Positions 49,902-61,049 are shown, counted from the first letter of the stretch. The stretch is DNA of 64,000 bases from Tsukamurella conjunctivitidis (GCF_007858475.1 NZ_VIGX01000008.1:62001-126000), one strand, 5' to 3'. A program made the numbers and translations. The notes: generated by a model not told the origin, from the letters alone.

Positions 49902-50414
49902 CTACTTCGACGTAGCCGCTCGGCGCAGCATTTCGAACTCGCGGTCGGGGACCAACTGGGACGGGATCCCGTCGTAGAGCACTCCGCCGCGGTACCGGAT
50001 CACGACGACCGGACCGACGCGCCGCACCGCGGTGATCGCCGCGTAGTCGATCACGCTCGTGGAGATCGGGGAGATGAGGGACAGTCCGGTTGGCCCGAAT
50101 CCCGTCGCCCAGGTCGCTCCCAGCCGTGCCAGTTCCTTGGTGGCCGACAGGTAGTAGCCGAAGTACATGAGGTAGAGGAGGCACAGTAAGAGGCCGAAGG
50201 CGACGACCCCGAACAGGGCGCCCCATCCCGCGCGGGTGAAGTCCCACGCCACCGCGGCGGCCATGAGCAGATAGATCACCCACATCAGCTTGTTCCACAT
50301 CATCGCCCGAGCGCACGCCCATGCGGCGCGCGGAGCATCCCCCGGTCCCGCGACCCACTGATGCTGGATCGGTGGGAACGGGCGCTGCGGAGGCATCGGC
50401 GCAGCCGGATGCAT
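49902..50414 (-). CDS. YcxB-like membrane protein
   Basis: A 170-residue protein with a Pro-rich N-terminus, two membrane segments (~43-62 and ~66-90), and a C-terminal domain with [21 protein letters not shown] and IPSQLV, the pattern of YcxB-like proteins (a small PH-like fold). Function is unknown. Its ATG shares one base with the TGA of cmrA upstream, so the two are translationally coupled, hinting at a role linked to mycolate maturation or simply co-expression. Confidence 0.65.
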   Translation of the reverse strand: MHPAAPMPPQRPFPPIQHQWVAGPGDAPRAAWACARAMMWNKLMWVIYLLMAAAVAWDFTRAGWGALFGVVAFGLLLCLLYLMYFGYYLSATKELARLGATWATGFGPTGLSLISPISTSVIDYAAITAVRRVGPVVVIRYRGGVLYDGIPSQLVPDREFEMLRRAATSK

Positions 50415-51220
50415 CAGTTGCCCGCGAGCTTCTTGTACATCTGTCCGACGATGGGCGCCATGATCGCGCGCGGGGTGTAGTGGCCCGCCATCGACATGCC
50501 CTTGGACAGCAGCCCGGGGACGACGCGCATCTTGTTCTTCTCCAGCGCGTCCAGGGTGACGCGCGCGGTGTATTCGGTGTTGACCCAGAGGAACTCGGGA
50601 ACGACCTTCTCCACCGTGGAGCGGTCCTCGGGATCGGGGAGTTCGGTGCGCACGGGGCCGGGCGCGAGGAGCGTGACGTGCACGCCGGTCGACTTCAGCT
50701 CGCCGCGGAGCGACTCGGAGAAGGTGTTGGCGAAGGCCTTCGACGCCGCGTAGGTGGCGTTGTTCGGGATCGGCATGTTACCCGCCGCGGAGCCGGTGAT
50801 CATGATGCCGCCGCTGCCGCGCTTCACCATCTGCGGGAGCACGGCCAGCGTCAGGTCGTGCACGGCGTTCGCGTTGAGCTCCAGCTGAGCGCGCTCGTAG
50901 TCGAAGTCGAGGTCGATGACGCGGCCGAAGGTCGCGGTGCCGGCGTTGTTGCAGAGGATGGAGATCTCGCGCGACGCGAGCTCCTCGCAGAGCACGCCCC
51001 GGGCGGCGTGATCGGACAGGTCGACGCCGCGGACCTCGGCTTCGACGCCGAACTCGGCGCGCAGCTTCGCGGCCAGCTCCTCCATGGGGCCGGTGCTGCG
51101 CGCGACGAGGATCACCGAGTGACCGCGGCGGGCGAGCTCCGTCGCGAGGGCGACACCGATGCCGGAGGAGCCGCCGGTGACGACGGCGCGGGCGGACTGA
51201 TGGGGTGCGGGTACTGGCAT
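50414..51220 (-). CDS. cmrA: Mycolate reductase (short-chain dehydrogenase)
   Basis: A 268-residue SDR with TGGSSGIG (15-22), NNAG (91-94), Ser144, and Tyr157-x3-Lys161 (YAASK). The opening MPVPAP, the segment [30 protein letters not shown] and the C-terminal [15 protein letters not shown] closely follow M. tuberculosis Rv2509 as I recall it. That enzyme and corynebacterial CmrA reduce the 3-oxo intermediate to the mature beta-hydroxy mycolate, the last step of mycolic acid synthesis. The neighbouring HerA-like gene and orn reproduce the Rv2509-Rv2511 order. Substrate is inferred from this resemblance. Confidence 0.85.
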   Translation of the reverse strand: MPVPAPHQSARAVVTGGSSGIGVALATELARRGHSVILVARSTGPMEELAAKLRAEFGVEAEVRGVDLSDHAARGVLCEELASREISILCNNAGTATFGRVIDLDFDYERAQLELNANAVHDLTLAVLPQMVKRGSGGIMITGSAAGNMPIPNNATYAASKAFANTFSESLRGELKSTGVHVTLLAPGPVRTELPDPEDRSTVEKVVPEFLWVNTEYTARVTLDALEKNKMRVVPGLLSKGMSMAGHYTPRAIMAPIVGQMYKKLAGN

Positions 51221-51367
51221 GGGGGAGATGCTACGGGAGGGTGTCGACGAGCCGATATTGCGAACTGCGCACTGTGACGCCCCGGAGCAGGAGCAGGGCG
51301 CGGGGGACTTCCGCGCACGCTGGACCTGGGGAGATGCGCTTCGAGTGGCGCACCCGGAGCCTTGCCA

Positions 51368-51386
51368 TTAGGTTAGCCTCGCCAAT
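51368..51386 (+). promoter_or_regulatory. Second DtxR/IdeR-like iron box
   Basis: Fifteen of 19 positions fit the DtxR/IdeR consensus. The left half TTAGGTTAGCCT is perfect and the right half is degenerate. It ends 22 bases before the DoxX-type start codon, so it would overlap the core promoter. Confidence 0.5.
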
Positions 51387-51408
51387 ATCCTCGCTGAAGG
51401 TGGAAGAC

Positions 51409-51867
51409 ATGAACCGCTGGGCCCCGTACTACCTGTCCGCACTCCGGATCGTGACGGGCGTGCTCTTCGCGCTCCACGGCGCCGCCACCTTCTGGGGCTT
51501 CCTCGACGGCCGACGGTCGAGCCCGGACGTCTTCGCGTGGCCCAGTTGGTGGGGCGCCGCGATCCAGCTCGTCGGCGGCCTGCTCATCGCCGTCGGTGCG
51601 CTCACCCGTCCCGCCGCGATCATCGCCTCGGGCTCCATGGCGTACGCGTACTTCGCGTTCCACGCCGGCGACGGGCTGTCTCCGCTCGCGAACGACGGTG
51701 AGCTGTCGGTCCTGTACTGCTGGGTGCTGCTGCTGTTCGCCTTCACCGGCGCCGGACCGATCAGCGTCGACGCCGTGATCGGCCGTCTCCGGGACGGCGA
51801 TCAGGCTGAGGCGAAGGCTCCATCGGACCGCGCCGACGAGAAGGATGCGGCAGAGTCTGCGGTATGA
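51409..51867 (+). CDS. DoxX-family membrane protein
   Basis: A 152-residue protein with four membrane helices: LSALRIVTGVLFALHGAATF (9-28), WWGAAIQLVGGLLIAVGALT (~45-64), the segment AAIIASGSMAYAYFAFH, and LYCWVLLLFAFTGAGPISVD. These are standard DoxX features. DoxX of mycobacteria belongs to a membrane complex with superoxide dismutase and SseA and is linked to redox defence. ATG 51409 has GAAGG upstream. The 4-base overlap with the next gene gives coupling, and an iron box precedes it. Confidence 0.85.
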   Translation: MNRWAPYYLSALRIVTGVLFALHGAATFWGFLDGRRSSPDVFAWPSWWGAAIQLVGGLLIAVGALTRPAAIIASGSMAYAYFAFHAGDGLSPLANDGELSVLYCWVLLLFAFTGAGPISVDAVIGRLRDGDQAEAKAPSDRADEKDAAESAV

Positions 51868-52262
51868 CCGCAGACATTCCCGAAGCCGCTCGCGTGCTCC
51901 TCGCCCAGGCCGTCGTCGTCGACCTCGCGACCGTCCGCCCCGACGGCGGCCCGCAGGTCAACCCGATGTGGTTCCTCTTCGAGGACGGGCTCATCTGGTT
52001 CACGCACACGGATTACCGGCAGAAGTACCGCAACCTCCAGCACGAGCCGCGCGTCGCGATCTCCCTGCTGCCGGAGGGGAACCCGTACAACTACCTGGAG
52101 ATCCGCGGCGAGCTCGATCGCGTCGAGCCCGACCCCACGGGCTCCCTCTACACCCGGCTCGCCGAGCGCTACGGCCAAGGATCGGTCGTACCGCCGGATG
52201 CGGCGGATCGCATCAAGATCGCGATCCGCCCCACCCTGTTCAGCGGCAACGCCCTGAAGTAG
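51864..52262 (+). CDS. PPOX-class F420-dependent oxidoreductase
   Basis: A 132-residue split-barrel protein with LATVRPDGGPQVNPMWFLFEDG, HTDYRQKYRNLQHEPRVAISLL and YNYLEIRGELDRVEPD, the pattern of the F420-dependent PPOX family common in Mycobacteriales. These bind F420 and reduce various unsaturated compounds; the natural substrate is unknown. It is translationally coupled to the DoxX-type gene and so shares its likely iron control. It converges with the dienoyl-CoA reductase gene (2-base gap). Confidence 0.88.
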   Translation: MTADIPEAARVLLAQAVVVDLATVRPDGGPQVNPMWFLFEDGLIWFTHTDYRQKYRNLQHEPRVAISLLPEGNPYNYLEIRGELDRVEPDPTGSLYTRLAERYGQGSVVPPDAADRIKIAIRPTLFSGNALK

Positions 52263-52264
52263 GG

Positions 52265-54883
<2,619 letters not shown>

Positions 54884-54904
54884 CTACCGCCGCTCCGTCG
54901 ACTA

Positions 54905-54918
54905 TGCAACTAGTTGCA
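54905..54918. promoter_or_regulatory. Perfect 14-bp palindrome TGCAACTAGTTGCA, candidate PadR operator
   Basis: Fully symmetrical site upstream of the padR-fadH operon and ~60 bases from tRNA-Arg on the other strand. Its distance to the padR start suits promoter occlusion. Confidence 0.65.
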
Positions 54919-54960
54919 CTGCGTGTGGATGCACTGATCCGGTGCAGCCGGAGGTGCCGA

Positions 54961-54966
54961 TAAGAT
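54961..54966 (+). promoter_or_regulatory. Probable -10 box of tRNA-Arg
   Basis: TAAGAT lies 14 bases before the mature tRNA 5' end. No convincing -35 is visible. Confidence 0.35.
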
Positions 54967-54980
54967 GTGCTCGCACCACT

Positions 54981-55054
54981 GCCTCCGTAGCTCAGTTGGA
55001 TAGAGCATCGGCCTTCTAATCCGAATGTCGCAGGTTCGATTCCTGCCGGGGGCG
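54981..55054 (+). tRNA. tRNA-Arg (anticodon TCT)
   Basis: Acceptor GCCTCCG pairs with CGGGGGC (one G-U), the D-arm is AGCTCAGTTGGATAGAGC, the anticodon loop is CTTCTAA between CGGC/TCCG-type arms, and the T-loop is GGTTCGATTCC. The CCA end is not encoded. Confidence 0.95.
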
Positions 55055-55187
55055 CACAACATCTGAGCGTCGCGGCGCGTACGCGTACGTGATCCGACCT
55101 GCAAAAACCGGTCGAAATGGGGTGTCCTCGGCCGCGCGTGCGGCGTTACGATCAACGGTGACGTGGGGGCCTCACAGGAGGTGCTCG

Positions 55188-55460
55188 ATGAAGCGGACAG
55201 TACGAACCTTCGCGGTGGCGGCCTGCGCGGTCGCGCTCTTCGGTGGAGGCGGGGCCGGCGCGGCCTCGGCCGATCCCACCCCCGCGCCACCGCCGGTCGG
55301 CTCGCAGTGCGGCAAGCCGGGCGAGAACAAAGTGATCACCACTATTCACACGTGCGCGAAGGTCAACTCCTCGTGCACGGGCTACGACATGATGATCATC
55401 GGTCGGGTCGACAAGTGGGGGCACTGCGTGATCCCGGGAATGAACGGGACCACCTGGTGA
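55188..55460 (+). CDS. Small secreted four-cysteine protein
   Basis: A 90-residue protein. Residues 1-29 are a classic signal peptide (MKRTVRTFAVAACAVALFG, cleavage near ASA-DP). The mature part begins with a Pro-rich stretch and holds four cysteines (SQCGK, HTCAK, SSCTG, GHCVIPG), enough for two disulphides. I do not recognise a family. The stop is one base before the GTG of the DipZ-like gene, so the two are translationally coupled; this protein may be a partner or client of that thiol-disulphide system. ATG 55188 has CAGGAGG upstream. Confidence 0.75.
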   Translation: MKRTVRTFAVAACAVALFGGGGAGAASADPTPAPPPVGSQCGKPGENKVITTIHTCAKVNSSCTGYDMMIIGRVDKWGHCVIPGMNGTTW

Positions 55461-55461
55461 C

Positions 55462-57156
55462 GTGAGCGAGCTCGCGCTCCCGCTCGTCGGACTCGTCGGC
55501 GGCGTCCTCGCGGGAGTCTCCCCGTGCGTGCTCCCGGTGCTGCCGATCGTCCTACTCGGCAGCGCCGGGACGGGTGCCGACGGTCACCGCACCTCCCGGG
55601 CCCGCCCGATCGCCATCGTCGCGGGCCTGGTGCTCAGCTTCTCCCTGTTCACGTTGTTCGGCACCGTCGTCCTCTCGCTCCTGCACCTGCCCACCGGGCT
55701 GATCCGCTGGGTCGGGATCGCTGCGCTGCTGGTGCTCGGCGCGGCCATGCTGTTCCCGCCGCTCGAGCGTCTGGTGGAGCGGCCCTTCGCGCGGATCCCG
55801 CAGCGGATTCCTGGATTCCGGGGCGACGGCGCCGCGGGCGGCTTCGCGCTCGGCGTCGCCCTCGGCGCGGTCTACGTGCCCTGCGCGGGGCCGGTCCTGG
55901 CTGCGATCGCGCTGGCCGGCGCCACCGACACGATCGGCCCGCGCACCCTGATCCTCACGGCGTCGTTCGCCGTCGGCACCGCGATCCCGCTGCTCGCGAT
56001 CGCCCTCACCGGCCACCGCCTGGCGGACCGGGTCCGCGCGCTGCAGCGCCGCCAGCGGACCATCCGGGCCGTGGGCGGCGTGCTCGTGATCGCGCTCGCC
56101 GTCGCGCTCGCGCTGAACGTCACGGACCTCATCCAGCGCCGCGTGCCCGACTACACGCAGGCGGTCGGCGACCGGCTGGGAGCGGTCGCCGTCGCCCCGC
56201 AGGTCACGGGTGCGGGCTCGCTGCAGCAGTGCCAGCAGGCCGCGTTCACGGGAACGGCGCAGCTCACCGATTGCGGGCGGGCCCCGGAGTTCGCCGGCCT
56301 CGGACCGTGGCTCGGCGCCGCGCCGCGCACCATGGCGGACCTGCGTGGCACAGTGGTCCTGATCGACTTCTGGGTGTATTCGTGCATCAACTGCCAGCGC
56401 GAGCTCCCGCACGCCGAGGCCTGGTGGAAGAACTACCGCGACTTCGGCTTCGAGGTCATCGGGGTGCACACTCCGGAGTACGCCTTCGAGCACGACGTCG
56501 GCAACGTCACCGCCGGCGCGCGCAAGCTCGGCCTGACCTTCCCGATCGCCGTCGACAACCGGTCCGCGACCTGGGCGGCCTACCGCAACGTCGCCTGGCC
56601 GGCGGGCTACCTCGTCGACGCCACGGGCACGATCCGGCTGGTCACCCTCGGCGAGGGGCATTACGACAAGGCCGAGAGCGCCATTCGCTCGCTCCTGCTC
56701 GCGGCCCGTCCGGGTGCGACCCTGCCACCCGCGACCGACATCCCCGACGCGACGCCCCGTAACGCGGGTCGCACGCCGGAGCTCTACCTCGGTGCCGAGA
56801 AGCAGCAGGGCTACGGCGGCACCGGGGACTACGCGGCCGGCACCCGCGTATTCACCCGACCGGACGTGGTGCAGCCGAACAGGTTCGCGCTCGACGGGAC
56901 CTGGACGGTCGGCGCCGAGGACATCCGCGCCGGCGAACGGGCCGCCCTCACCCTCGCCTACACGGCGCAGCGCGTCTTCCTCGACGTCGGCGGCACCGGC
57001 ACGCTGACCGTCACCGAGGGCGGGGCCGTCCGGACGATCCCCGTCGACGGTCCGCCCGACATCCGCACCGTCGTCGACCGGCCCGCCTCCGGCGCCGGCA
57101 CGGTCACCATCGGCCTGAGTCCCGGGCTGACGGCCTACTCGTTCACCTTCGGTTGA
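55462..57156 (+). CDS. dipZ: DipZ-like CcdA-thioredoxin fusion, thiol-disulphide exchange protein
   Basis: A 564-residue membrane protein. Residues 1-230 form a six-helix CcdA domain with SPCVLPVLP (Cys22) and VPCAGPVLA (Cys141), which carry electrons across the membrane. Residues ~285-420 form an extracytoplasmic thioredoxin/TlpA-like domain with SCINCQRE (Cys308, Cys311) and WPAGYLVDATG. The remainder is the beta-sandwich domain found in mycobacterial DipZ, in a shorter form; the whole protein is ~130 residues shorter than M. tuberculosis DipZ. It probably keeps exported proteins or cytochrome c apo-forms reduced. GTG start directly after the secreted cysteine protein. Confidence 0.9.
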   Translation: MSELALPLVGLVGGVLAGVSPCVLPVLPIVLLGSAGTGADGHRTSRARPIAIVAGLVLSFSLFTLFGTVVLSLLHLPTGLIRWVGIAALLVLGAAMLFPPLERLVERPFARIPQRIPGFRGDGAAGGFALGVALGAVYVPCAGPVLAAIALAGATDTIGPRTLILTASFAVGTAIPLLAIALTGHRLADRVRALQRRQRTIRAVGGVLVIALAVALALNVTDLIQRRVPDYTQAVGDRLGAVAVAPQVTGAGSLQQCQQAAFTGTAQLTDCGRAPEFAGLGPWLGAAPRTMADLRGTVVLIDFWVYSCINCQRELPHAEAWWKNYRDFGFEVIGVHTPEYAFEHDVGNVTAGARKLGLTFPIAVDNRSATWAAYRNVAWPAGYLVDATGTIRLVTLGEGHYDKAESAIRSLLLAARPGATLPPATDIPDATPRNAGRTPELYLGAEKQQGYGGTGDYAAGTRVFTRPDVVQPNRFALDGTWTVGAEDIRAGERAALTLAYTAQRVFLDVGGTGTLTVTEGGAVRTIPVDGPPDIRTVVDRPASGAGTVTIGLSPGLTAYSFTFG

Positions 57157-57183
57157 TCGCGGGCTCGACGGGTACCGGATCAG

Positions 57184-57228
57184 CGCGCAAAACGCGCAGA
57201 AGTGCGACTAAGACGCACAAGAGCGCGC
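57184..57228. promoter_or_regulatory. Tandem 9-10-bp direct repeats upstream of the CitM-type gene
   Basis: Successive units CGCGCAAAA, CGCGCAGAA, GTGCGACTAA, GACGCACAA and a partial GAGCGCGC follow each other without gaps, about one per helical turn. They lie 66-110 bases before the transporter start, a suitable place for the DcuR/CitB-type regulator encoded downstream. Confidence 0.5.
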
Positions 57229-57293
57229 TGTGAAGCCCGTCACCACCATGCTCCTCGTGTTACCCCGATCACGTGATTCACGAGGAGAACCCC

Positions 57294-58667
57294 ATGCTGA
57301 CAGTCCTGGGACTGACCATGGTCGCCGCGTTCATGGTCGTCATCATGGCTCGCCGCGCGACGCCCATCGTCGCACTGATCGCCGTCCCGGTGGTCTTCGG
57401 CCTGCTCGCCGGAGCGGGGACGGGCATCGGCACGATGATCGTCGGCGGCATCGAGGACCTCGCGCCGACCGCCGCGATGCTGTTCTTCGCGATCATCTTC
57501 TTCGGGGTGATGATCGACGTCGGGCTGTTCGACCCGGTCGTGCGCGCGGTCGTGCGCGTCGTGGGCGAGGACCCCGCCAAGCTCGTGCTCGGCACGGCGG
57601 TCCTGGCGGGTGTCGTCTCGCTCGACGGTGACGGTTCGACCACGTTCATCGTGACCACCTCGGCGCTCCTGCCCCTGTACCTCAAGCTGGGTGTCAGCCC
57701 GGTCGTCCTCACGGTGGTCGCGGGCCTCGCCAACGGCACGATGAACATCCTCCCGTGGGGCGGGCCCACCGCGCGTGCGGCTGCCGCGCTGAAGATCTCG
57801 CCGTCGGACGTCTTCGTGCCGATGATCCCGTCGCTCGTCGCGGGCATGATCGTGGTCCTCGCCTTCGCGTGGCACCTCGGCCTGATGGAGCGGAAGCGTC
57901 TCGGCAGCATCGTGATCCGTGAGCGCGTCCTCTCCGGCGTCGGAGCGGGCGGGTCCGGTGGCACCGTCGGCGGCGACGGTGCGGACGCGTCCGTTCCGCC
58001 CACCGGCGGAACCTCCGACAGCGCCCTGACGGCGGTCGCCGGGGCGCACGGCAACCCGAAGCTGATGTGGTTCAACGCCGCTCTCACGGTCGCGCTGCTC
58101 TCCGTGCTCACCCTGGATCTGTTGCCGATCCCCGTGCTGTTCATGATCGCCGCGGCGATCGCACTCGCCGTGAACTTCCCGAAGGTCGCCGATCAGCAGG
58201 AGGCCATCACGCGGCATTCGACGTCGATCGTCTCCGTGGTCGGAATGGTCTTCGCGGCAGCGGTTCTCACCGGTGTCTTCAAGGGGACCGGCATGGTGGA
58301 CTCCGTCGCGGCCTGGGTCACCGGCATCATCCCGTCCTCGATGGGGCCGCACCTGGCCGTCATCACCGGCGTCCTGTCGATCCCCTTCACCTTCCTGATG
58401 TCCAACGACGCCTTCTACTTCGGCATCCTGCCCGTTCTCTCCGAGACCGCGAGCCACTACGGCATCAGCGCCGCCGAGATGGCCCGGGCCTCGATCACCG
58501 GCCAGCCCTTCCACATGCAGAGCCCCCTGGTCCCCGCCATCCTGCTGCTCGTCGCGCTCGCCGGCGTCGGCCTGGCCGATCACCACAAGAAGGTGCTCTG
58601 GCGCGCCTTCGTGGTCTCGATCGTCATGCTGGTGGTCGGTGTCCTCCTCGGCCAGATCCCGTTCTGA
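57294..58667 (+). CDS. CitMHS-type citrate/organic-acid transporter
   Basis: A 457-residue transporter with 11-12 membrane helices. Conserved elements of the citrate-Mg2+:H+ symporter family are visible: AMLFFAIIFFGVMIDVGLFDP, VSLDGDGSTTFIVTTSALLPLY and NGTMNILPWGGPTARAA, plus SLVPA-like LMSNDAFYFGILPVL. A Gly/Ser/Thr-rich cytosolic loop (~205-250) divides two halves. It likely imports citrate complexed with Mg2+ or Ca2+, or a related acid. ATG 57294 has CGAGGAG upstream. A two-component system of the citrate-sensing class follows 28 bases downstream, so the transporter is its probable target. Confidence 0.9.
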   Translation: MLTVLGLTMVAAFMVVIMARRATPIVALIAVPVVFGLLAGAGTGIGTMIVGGIEDLAPTAAMLFFAIIFFGVMIDVGLFDPVVRAVVRVVGEDPAKLVLGTAVLAGVVSLDGDGSTTFIVTTSALLPLYLKLGVSPVVLTVVAGLANGTMNILPWGGPTARAAAALKISPSDVFVPMIPSLVAGMIVVLAFAWHLGLMERKRLGSIVIRERVLSGVGAGGSGGTVGGDGADASVPPTGGTSDSALTAVAGAHGNPKLMWFNAALTVALLSVLTLDLLPIPVLFMIAAAIALAVNFPKVADQQEAITRHSTSIVSVVGMVFAAAVLTGVFKGTGMVDSVAAWVTGIIPSSMGPHLAVITGVLSIPFTFLMSNDAFYFGILPVLSETASHYGISAAEMARASITGQPFHMQSPLVPAILLLVALAGVGLADHHKKVLWRAFVVSIVMLVVGVLLGQIPF

Positions 58668-58695
58668 ACGGGCGGCGAATGGCTAGGCTCAGACG

Positions 58696-60321
58696 ATGCC
58701 CGGGATCCGGCTGCGCACGCAGATCCTCCTCCTCCAGGTGGTGATCATCATCGTCAGCCTGGCCGCCGGCTTCGGCATCGTGCTGCACCGGGTCGACACC
58801 GACACCCGCACCGAGTACGGGCAGCGGGCGGCGGTGATCGCCGAGACCGTCGCCTCGGACACCGATGTCCGCGCGGGCGCCGCGGCACAGTCGGCCGCGC
58901 GGCGCGCCGGCCGTCCCGCCTCCCGGGAGGAACTGGGAGCGGCGCCGCTGCAGCGCCAGGCGCTCGCCATCACCGAGCGGACCGGCGTGCTCTTCGTGGT
59001 GATCGCCGACGACGCCGGGTACCGCATCGCCCATCCGGACCCCGCTCAATTGGGCGCGCCGCTCAGCACCGACCCGTCCACCGCCCTCGGCGGCGATGTC
59101 GAGGTCACGCGGCAGCAGGGCACCCTCGGCGACTCCGTGCGCGCCAAGGCCCCGGTCCTGGGTGCCGACGGCACCGTCGTCGGCCTGGTGAGCGTCGGCA
59201 TCTCCACGGAGACCGTTGCGCGGGCGGCACGGCACACCCTCCTGTTGCTGACAGGGCTCGCCGCCCTCGCCCTCGCCGTCGGCGTCCTCGGCTCCGCCCT
59301 CCTGGCCCGACGGTGGCGCCGTCTGACCTTGGGTTTGGAACCGGAGGAGATGGCGGAACTGATCCGCGAGCAGAACGCGGTGCTGTACTCGGGCTCGGAA
59401 GGAGTGATCGCCATCGACGCGCAGGGCATCGTCCGCGTGATCAATGACCGGGCGCGCGAACTTCTCGGCGTCACCGCAGCGGCCGGGACGCCGCTCGCGG
59501 ATCTGGGCCTGACCGAGCGCGTCGCCCGGGTCGTCGCGACGCCCACCGAAGCGCCGGTCGCGGCGGCCGTCAACGAGAGAGTCGTGCTGGTGACGTCCCG
59601 CCGCGTGCACCGCGGCGACACGGACCTCGGCACGGTGCTGACGGCCGTCGACCGGACGGACGTCGAGGCCCTGACCCGCGAACTCGACTCCGTGCAGGCC
59701 ATGAGCGCCGCACTGCGGGCCCAGCGGCACGAGTCCGCGAACCGGGTCCACGTGGTCGCCGGCCTCCTCCGCGATGGCCGCACCGATGAGGCCGTGGCGT
59801 ACCTCGATGAGATCGCCGGACGCACGGGCGTCCTGCCCGTCCCGGGCCTCGACCGCCTCGACGAGCCGCACCTGCGGGCCTTCGTCTCCGCCAAGGCGGC
59901 GCGGGCCCGCGAACGCGGCGTGCTGTTGCGCGTCGGAGCGGATACGTCGTTCGTCGGAGTGCTCGCGCACCCCGTCGACACCACGACCCTCGTCGGGAAC
60001 CTCCTCGACAACGCCATCGACGCCGCCGCCGAGGGCGCCGAACCCAGAGAGGTCGAGGTGGACGTGCTGCGCGACGGCGACGACCTCGCCGTCATCGTCG
60101 TCGACAGCGGCCCCGGCTTCACGGTCGACGATCCGTTCGTGGAGGGCGTCAGCACGCGCGCCGACCCGACGGTGCCCGGCGGTCGCGGGCTCGGGCTCGT
60201 CATCGCCCGGCAGGTGGCACGGGGCCACGGGGGAGAGGTGGTCGTGGTGGAGCGAGGCGGCGCAGCAGCGCCCACGACGGTGATGGCGACGCTGCCCGAG
60301 GGGGTGCGCGACGATGTCTGA
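58696..60321 (+). CDS. DcuS/CitA-type sensor histidine kinase
   Basis: A 541-residue membrane kinase. Membrane segments at ~10-30 and ~178-200 enclose an extracytoplasmic PAS-like (PDC) domain with GYRIAHPDPAQLGAPLS, typical of C4-dicarboxylate and citrate sensors. A cytosolic PAS (EGVIAIDAQGIVRVIND) follows. The phospho-acceptor is His345 in LRAQRHESANRVHVVAGLL, the SpoOB-like kinase type of this family. ATPase motifs are NLLDNAIDAA, DSGPGF and GGRGLGLVIARQ. The gene overlaps the response regulator by 8 bases and lies directly after the CitM-type gene. Confidence 0.92.
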   Translation: MPGIRLRTQILLLQVVIIIVSLAAGFGIVLHRVDTDTRTEYGQRAAVIAETVASDTDVRAGAAAQSAARRAGRPASREELGAAPLQRQALAITERTGVLFVVIADDAGYRIAHPDPAQLGAPLSTDPSTALGGDVEVTRQQGTLGDSVRAKAPVLGADGTVVGLVSVGISTETVARAARHTLLLLTGLAALALAVGVLGSALLARRWRRLTLGLEPEEMAELIREQNAVLYSGSEGVIAIDAQGIVRVINDRARELLGVTAAAGTPLADLGLTERVARVVATPTEAPVAAAVNERVVLVTSRRVHRGDTDLGTVLTAVDRTDVEALTRELDSVQAMSAALRAQRHESANRVHVVAGLLRDGRTDEAVAYLDEIAGRTGVLPVPGLDRLDEPHLRAFVSAKAARARERGVLLRVGADTSFVGVLAHPVDTTTLVGNLLDNAIDAAAEGAEPREVEVDVLRDGDDLAVIVVDSGPGFTVDDPFVEGVSTRADPTVPGGRGLGLVIARQVARGHGGEVVVVERGGAAAPTTVMATLPEGVRDDV

Positions 60322-60973
60322 CGACGTGCGGATCCTCGTCGTGGACGACGACTTCCGCGTGGCAGCACTGCACGCGAAGATCGTCGACACGATGGTCGGA
60401 CTCACCACGGTCGGCTCCGCGCGCACGGTCTCCGAGGCGCGGGCGATCCTCGAGCGCGAGCGGGTCGACCTCGCGCTGGTGGACGTCTACCTCCCCGACG
60501 GCTCGGGCATCGACCTGGTGCGGGAGCTGCGGTGCGACGCCTTCATCCTCGGTGCCGCCGACGATGCCGCCAGCGTCCGCGCGGGACTCGCGGCGGGCGC
60601 GCTGCAGTACCTGATCAAGCCCTTCCCCGCCACGGAGTTGGCACGCAGGCTGGGCGCCTACACCGCGTACCGCCGGATCCTCGGTTCCGCGGAGGTCACC
60701 CAGGAACAGGTCGACGCCGCGTCCTCGGTGCTGCGCAGCGAGCGTCCCGCCCCGCGCCGCGACGACGGCGGTTCGGTGACGGAACGCCGGATCGTCGAGG
60801 CGCTGCGGGGGTCCGGAGAACCGATGCTCGCCGACGACATCGCCTCCGACGTCGGGGTCTCACCCGCCACCGCGCGCCGCTACCTCGCGGAACTGGTGCG
60901 GGACGGGACGCTGACGATGGCGCTCCAGTACGGGACCACCGGCCGCCCCCGGCAGCGGTACGCACTGAGCTGA
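60314..60973 (+). CDS. DcuR/CitB-type response regulator
   Basis: A 219-residue regulator. The receiver domain has the acidic pair in VVDDDF (Asp11-Asp12), phospho-acceptor Asp57 (LVDVYLP) and switch Lys in YLIKPF. A helix linker leads to a C-terminal winged HTH, DDIASDVGVSPATARRYLAELVRDG, of the CitB type. It pairs with the overlapping kinase gene and probably activates the upstream CitM-type transporter; the tandem repeats at 57184-57228 are candidate targets. Confidence 0.92.
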   Translation: MSDDVRILVVDDDFRVAALHAKIVDTMVGLTTVGSARTVSEARAILERERVDLALVDVYLPDGSGIDLVRELRCDAFILGAADDAASVRAGLAAGALQYLIKPFPATELARRLGAYTAYRRILGSAEVTQEQVDAASSVLRSERPAPRRDDGGSVTERRIVEALRGSGEPMLADDIASDVGVSPATARRYLAELVRDGTLTMALQYGTTGRPRQRYALS

Positions 60974-61049
60974 GCCGACTTCCGCGCGCCGGGAACCGAT
61001 CGATCGACTCCCCGGGTGCCGCGACGATGTTGGCGTTAGAGTCCATCGC

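Noticed and set aside
47170-50358. Long N-terminal extension of orn
   Set aside because: The extension is antisense to the PPOX-fold and HerA-like genes and has shadow composition. Oligoribonucleases are ~200 residues and begin at the conserved segment after the GTG at 47169.
55078-55089. Palindrome CGTACGCGTACG after tRNA-Arg
   Set aside because: Short alternating CG/TA palindromes are expected in DNA this GC-rich; it is not placed near a start and has no loop for a terminator.
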